Shown piece after piece: positions 62,430-64,000 of a stretch of 64,000 nucleotides of DNA. The notes under the pieces were generated by a model that did not search any database, had not been told where the DNA came from, and saw only the letters and a program-made list of their open reading frames with translations. The DNA comes from AWTP1-13 sp963775835. GTDB lineage: Bacteria; Pseudomonadota; Alphaproteobacteria; Rhizobiales; Hyphomicrobiaceae. Made by a program: the position numbers and the translations under genes. How positions within the stretch are numbered: position 1 is the stretch's first letter; each line of letters begins with the position of its first letter. The DNA is taken from NCBI GenBank assembly GCA_963775835.1, contig CAVZKV010000012.1, positions 640,387-704,386 on the forward strand, given 5' to 3'.

Positions 62430-63149
62430 TTACGGCACCGGAATGGCCCGCTGATTGTAGAGCAGCTTTCTGATCCTGGCCTGCTCTTCCGCCGGCAGCT
62501 TGGCAACATCGCTCGATAGGTCGCTGCCAACGGCCATGCCACGTTGCACGGCCGGCCGCTGCCCAATCTCCTCGAACCAGCGCTTGAAATACTTAAACTC
62601 CTCGATGTCTTGCCCTTGCAGCTTCCAGTTCACCGTCCACGGGTACGAGATCATGTCCGCGATGGTGTAGGCGTTGCCGGCCAAATAGGGGCGGTCGGCC
62701 AGGCGGTTGTTGAGGACCCCGTAAAGGCGGTTGGCCTCGTCGCCGAAGCGGCGGTTGGCATAGGATTGATCCCCTTCCCGGTCCCCCAGGCGGCGAAAGT
62801 GTCCGCACTCGCCGAGCTTGGGTCCCTGATTGGCCATCTGCCACATCACCCATTGGGTAACCTCGTATTTGCCGGGGATGTCCTGTGGCCAAAACCGCCC
62901 GGCCTTTTCGGCGATGTACATCATGATCGCACCCAACTCGAAGACGCTGATGGGGCTTGAGCCGCCAGCGGGTGCATGGTCGACCATGACGGGCATGCGG
63001 TGATTGGGGTTCATGCGCAGGAATTCTTGCGAAAATTGATCACCGCGCTGGATGTTGACGGGGGTGATTTTGTAGGCGAGGCCACATTCCTCCAGCAGGA
63101 TGGTGACCTTCTTGCCATTGGGGGTGGGCCAATAAAAAACCTCGATCAT
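62430..63149 (-). CDS. Glutathione S-transferase family protein (YfcG/Ure2p-like)
   Basis: Cytosolic GST, 239 residues. The N-terminal thioredoxin-fold domain starts MIEVFYWPTPNGKKVTILLE, with the Asn of TPNGKK in the usual catalytic position of the YfcG/nu-class, and includes FLRMNPNHRMPVMVDHAP and SVFELGAIMMYIAEKAGRFW for the glutathione gamma-Glu contacts. The helical domain holds RLYGVLNNRLADRPYLAGNA and YTIADMISYPWTVNW. The Met at 63149 follows GGAGAGC. Disulfide-bond reductase or detoxification activity is inferred from the class. Confidence 0.9.
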   Translation of the reverse strand: MIEVFYWPTPNGKKVTILLEECGLAYKITPVNIQRGDQFSQEFLRMNPNHRMPVMVDHAPAGGSSPISVFELGAIMMYIAEKAGRFWPQDIPGKYEVTQWVMWQMANQGPKLGECGHFRRLGDREGDQSYANRRFGDEANRLYGVLNNRLADRPYLAGNAYTIADMISYPWTVNWKLQGQDIEEFKYFKRWFEEIGQRPAVQRGMAVGSDLSSDVAKLPAEEQARIRKLLYNQRAIPVP

Positions 63150-63627
63150 CCGGAGCTCTCCTTGCCGCCTGACCAAACGTGTTTGTTGCGAATGCGCCGC
63201 AAGCGCGACCAGGATATCCCAGCCTTGGCGCGGACGCACTCGCCACCGCAAGGCCGCGGGGCTTGCTTGTCTTGACAAGCAGGGGGCCCGGGGCCTTCCG
63301 TCTTGCTATGAGCGACGCTTTGGGACCGCAAGAAGACGCAACCGTTATGGCCTTCTATGCGGTGCGGCCGTCACGTTCGGCTTGCGGCGGATGAGGGCGC
63401 GCAGGCGGCGCACGACTTGAGCCAGGTCGCCACGAAACGACAGGGTCGAGCTAGGAAGCACCGGCCATCCTGGAGTGGGAGATTGCAGAAATTGGAGCAG
63501 GGCTGACGCCCGGCCTCAAGGGGGGACCGGACTAGGGCTTAATACGACGCGGCTGCGAGACAGTCCGCAGTGCCCAAGCCGCCCTAGGGCCACGATTTTG
63601 GCGAATTCCGCCAGCTGTGCCGCGCGC
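63150..63627. other. Intergenic region with one inverted repeat
   Basis: About 480 bases without a convincing gene. A perfect inverted repeat TGCTTGTC-TT-GACAAGCA lies at 63264-63281, about 115 bases upstream of the glutathione transferase start, and could be an operator. The remaining short frames have no recognisable product. Confidence 0.5.
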
Positions 63628-63906
63628 TTAGAGCGCCTGTAGCCACTGGCTGACGTGCGCGGCGATCATGAACGCGAGGAGAACACCCCAAATCCAATGC
63701 CAACGGCCTGGGAGCGTGCTGGGGTCCCTACGGCTCAGCAGCCAGGCGATGACGTAGCCGGCACCTGCGGGCAGAAAGCCAGCGACCAGTGCCGCCAGAA
63801 TGGCGCCGGTTACAGTGGTGAGACCGAGCGTTTGCAGTTGCCGCTCCAGCCAAAATTCGCTGATCGCCAGCAAGAGCGAGATCGCGATGAGGACGTATCG
63901 CGTCAT
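63628..63906 (-). CDS. Small membrane protein, unknown function
   Basis: A 92-residue protein starting MTRYVLIAISLLLAISEFWL. Three or so hydrophobic segments are visible: the N-terminus, TTVTGAILAALVAGFLPAGA and the C-terminal WHWIWGVLLAFMIAAHVSQW. No conserved family is recognised. The upstream 94 bases contain two copies of TAGCGAC and nothing else of note. Confidence 0.55.
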   Translation of the reverse strand: MTRYVLIAISLLLAISEFWLERQLQTLGLTTVTGAILAALVAGFLPAGAGYVIAWLLSRRDPSTLPGRWHWIWGVLLAFMIAAHVSQWLQAL

Positions 63907-64000
63907 TGGCACCTACCCGTTAGGCCAATATAGCGACCAATAGCGGCTACAAGTACAGCCGCCCGTAGCGACATCGTTAGCCGTTTGTCCACCATACTAT

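Noticed and set aside
1..64000. Defence system, prophage, secretion or biosynthetic cluster
   Set aside because: No nuclease-helicase pairs, phage structural genes, CRISPR genes or large synthases were seen; the single exonuclease at 60689 stands alone.

Overview
The window is GC-rich, tightly packed bacterial chromosome with Shine-Dalgarno-led genes. Its family mix (two Liv-type ABC systems, TRAP, Dpp-type and TTT/Bug transport genes, a PHA granule protein, a PhaR-type domain, MASE1 and HWE sensor kinases, a TadG remnant) points to an alphaproteobacterium, probably a soil or water heterotroph. This is inferred from families only; no rRNA, tRNA or CRISPR array was seen. It reads as a catabolic region in which most operons pair an uptake system with one or two hydrolases or oxidoreductases of unknown substrate.

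Layout. 1-7952 (minus): one likely eight-gene operon in the order CocE/NonD hydrolase, LivG, LivF, solute-binding protein, LivH, LivM, GAF protein, amidohydrolase (cut by the window edge). 8153-10771: small zinc-ribbon protein, PHA granule-type protein, a small protein made of two recombinase-like DNA-binding domains, the last ~30 codons of a lost molybdenum hydroxylase, and an L,D-transpeptidase. 10995-17046 (minus): Rieske oxygenase, TRAP DctP-DctQ-DctM and a ThDP enzyme. 17435-19047 (plus): HAD hydrolase and a 3-hydroxyisobutyrate dehydrogenase-like enzyme. 19057-26900: two NodB-fold deacetylases divergent from a five-gene Dpp-type ABC operon that ends at a clear terminator. 26929-30183: GNAT, PsiF-like protein, alpha/beta hydrolase and a decayed IS630 element inserted exactly at the hydrolase stop codon. 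30262-35509: ChrR-like cupin, amidohydrolase, divergent LysR and nitronate monooxygenase-like genes, an MFS fragment and a VOC protein. 35679-40492: DUF2877-FdrA-DUF1116 operon (AllH/AllF/AllG-like) with a divergent GntR/FCD regulator. 40497-47058: NTF2-like protein, then a second Liv system whose LivM, LivG and LivF are fused in one polypeptide, followed by a cytosine deaminase-like amidohydrolase. 47118-48245: broken TadG pilus gene. 48294-55707: PQQ-type sugar dehydrogenase, a MASE1-4xPAS-HWE histidine kinase, a 101-residue unknown, a stand-alone PhaR-like domain and a second MASE1/PAS kinase in ruins. 55816-58341 (plus): GlcG-like protein, Gfo/Idh oxidoreductase and a TTT binding protein. 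58722-63906: a glycine-rich repeat protein with LTXXQ domains, DEDD exonuclease, TIM-barrel isomerase, glutathione transferase and a small membrane protein.

Themes. Several pathways look directed at amides, ureides, N-heterocycles or aromatic acids: three amidohydrolases, the FdrA set, two PuuE-like deacetylases, Rieske plus TRAP, and the nitronate monooxygenase-like gene. Gene decay is frequent: IS630 transposase, TadG, the second kinase, the MFS fragment and the molybdenum hydroxylase tail, plus single frameshifts in the DUF1116 gene and the glycine-rich gene. No unmistakably new system is seen. The best candidates for follow-up are the LivM-LivG-LivF fusion with an altered ABC signature, the tandem recombinase-domain protein, and the frameshifted FdrA-partner operon.
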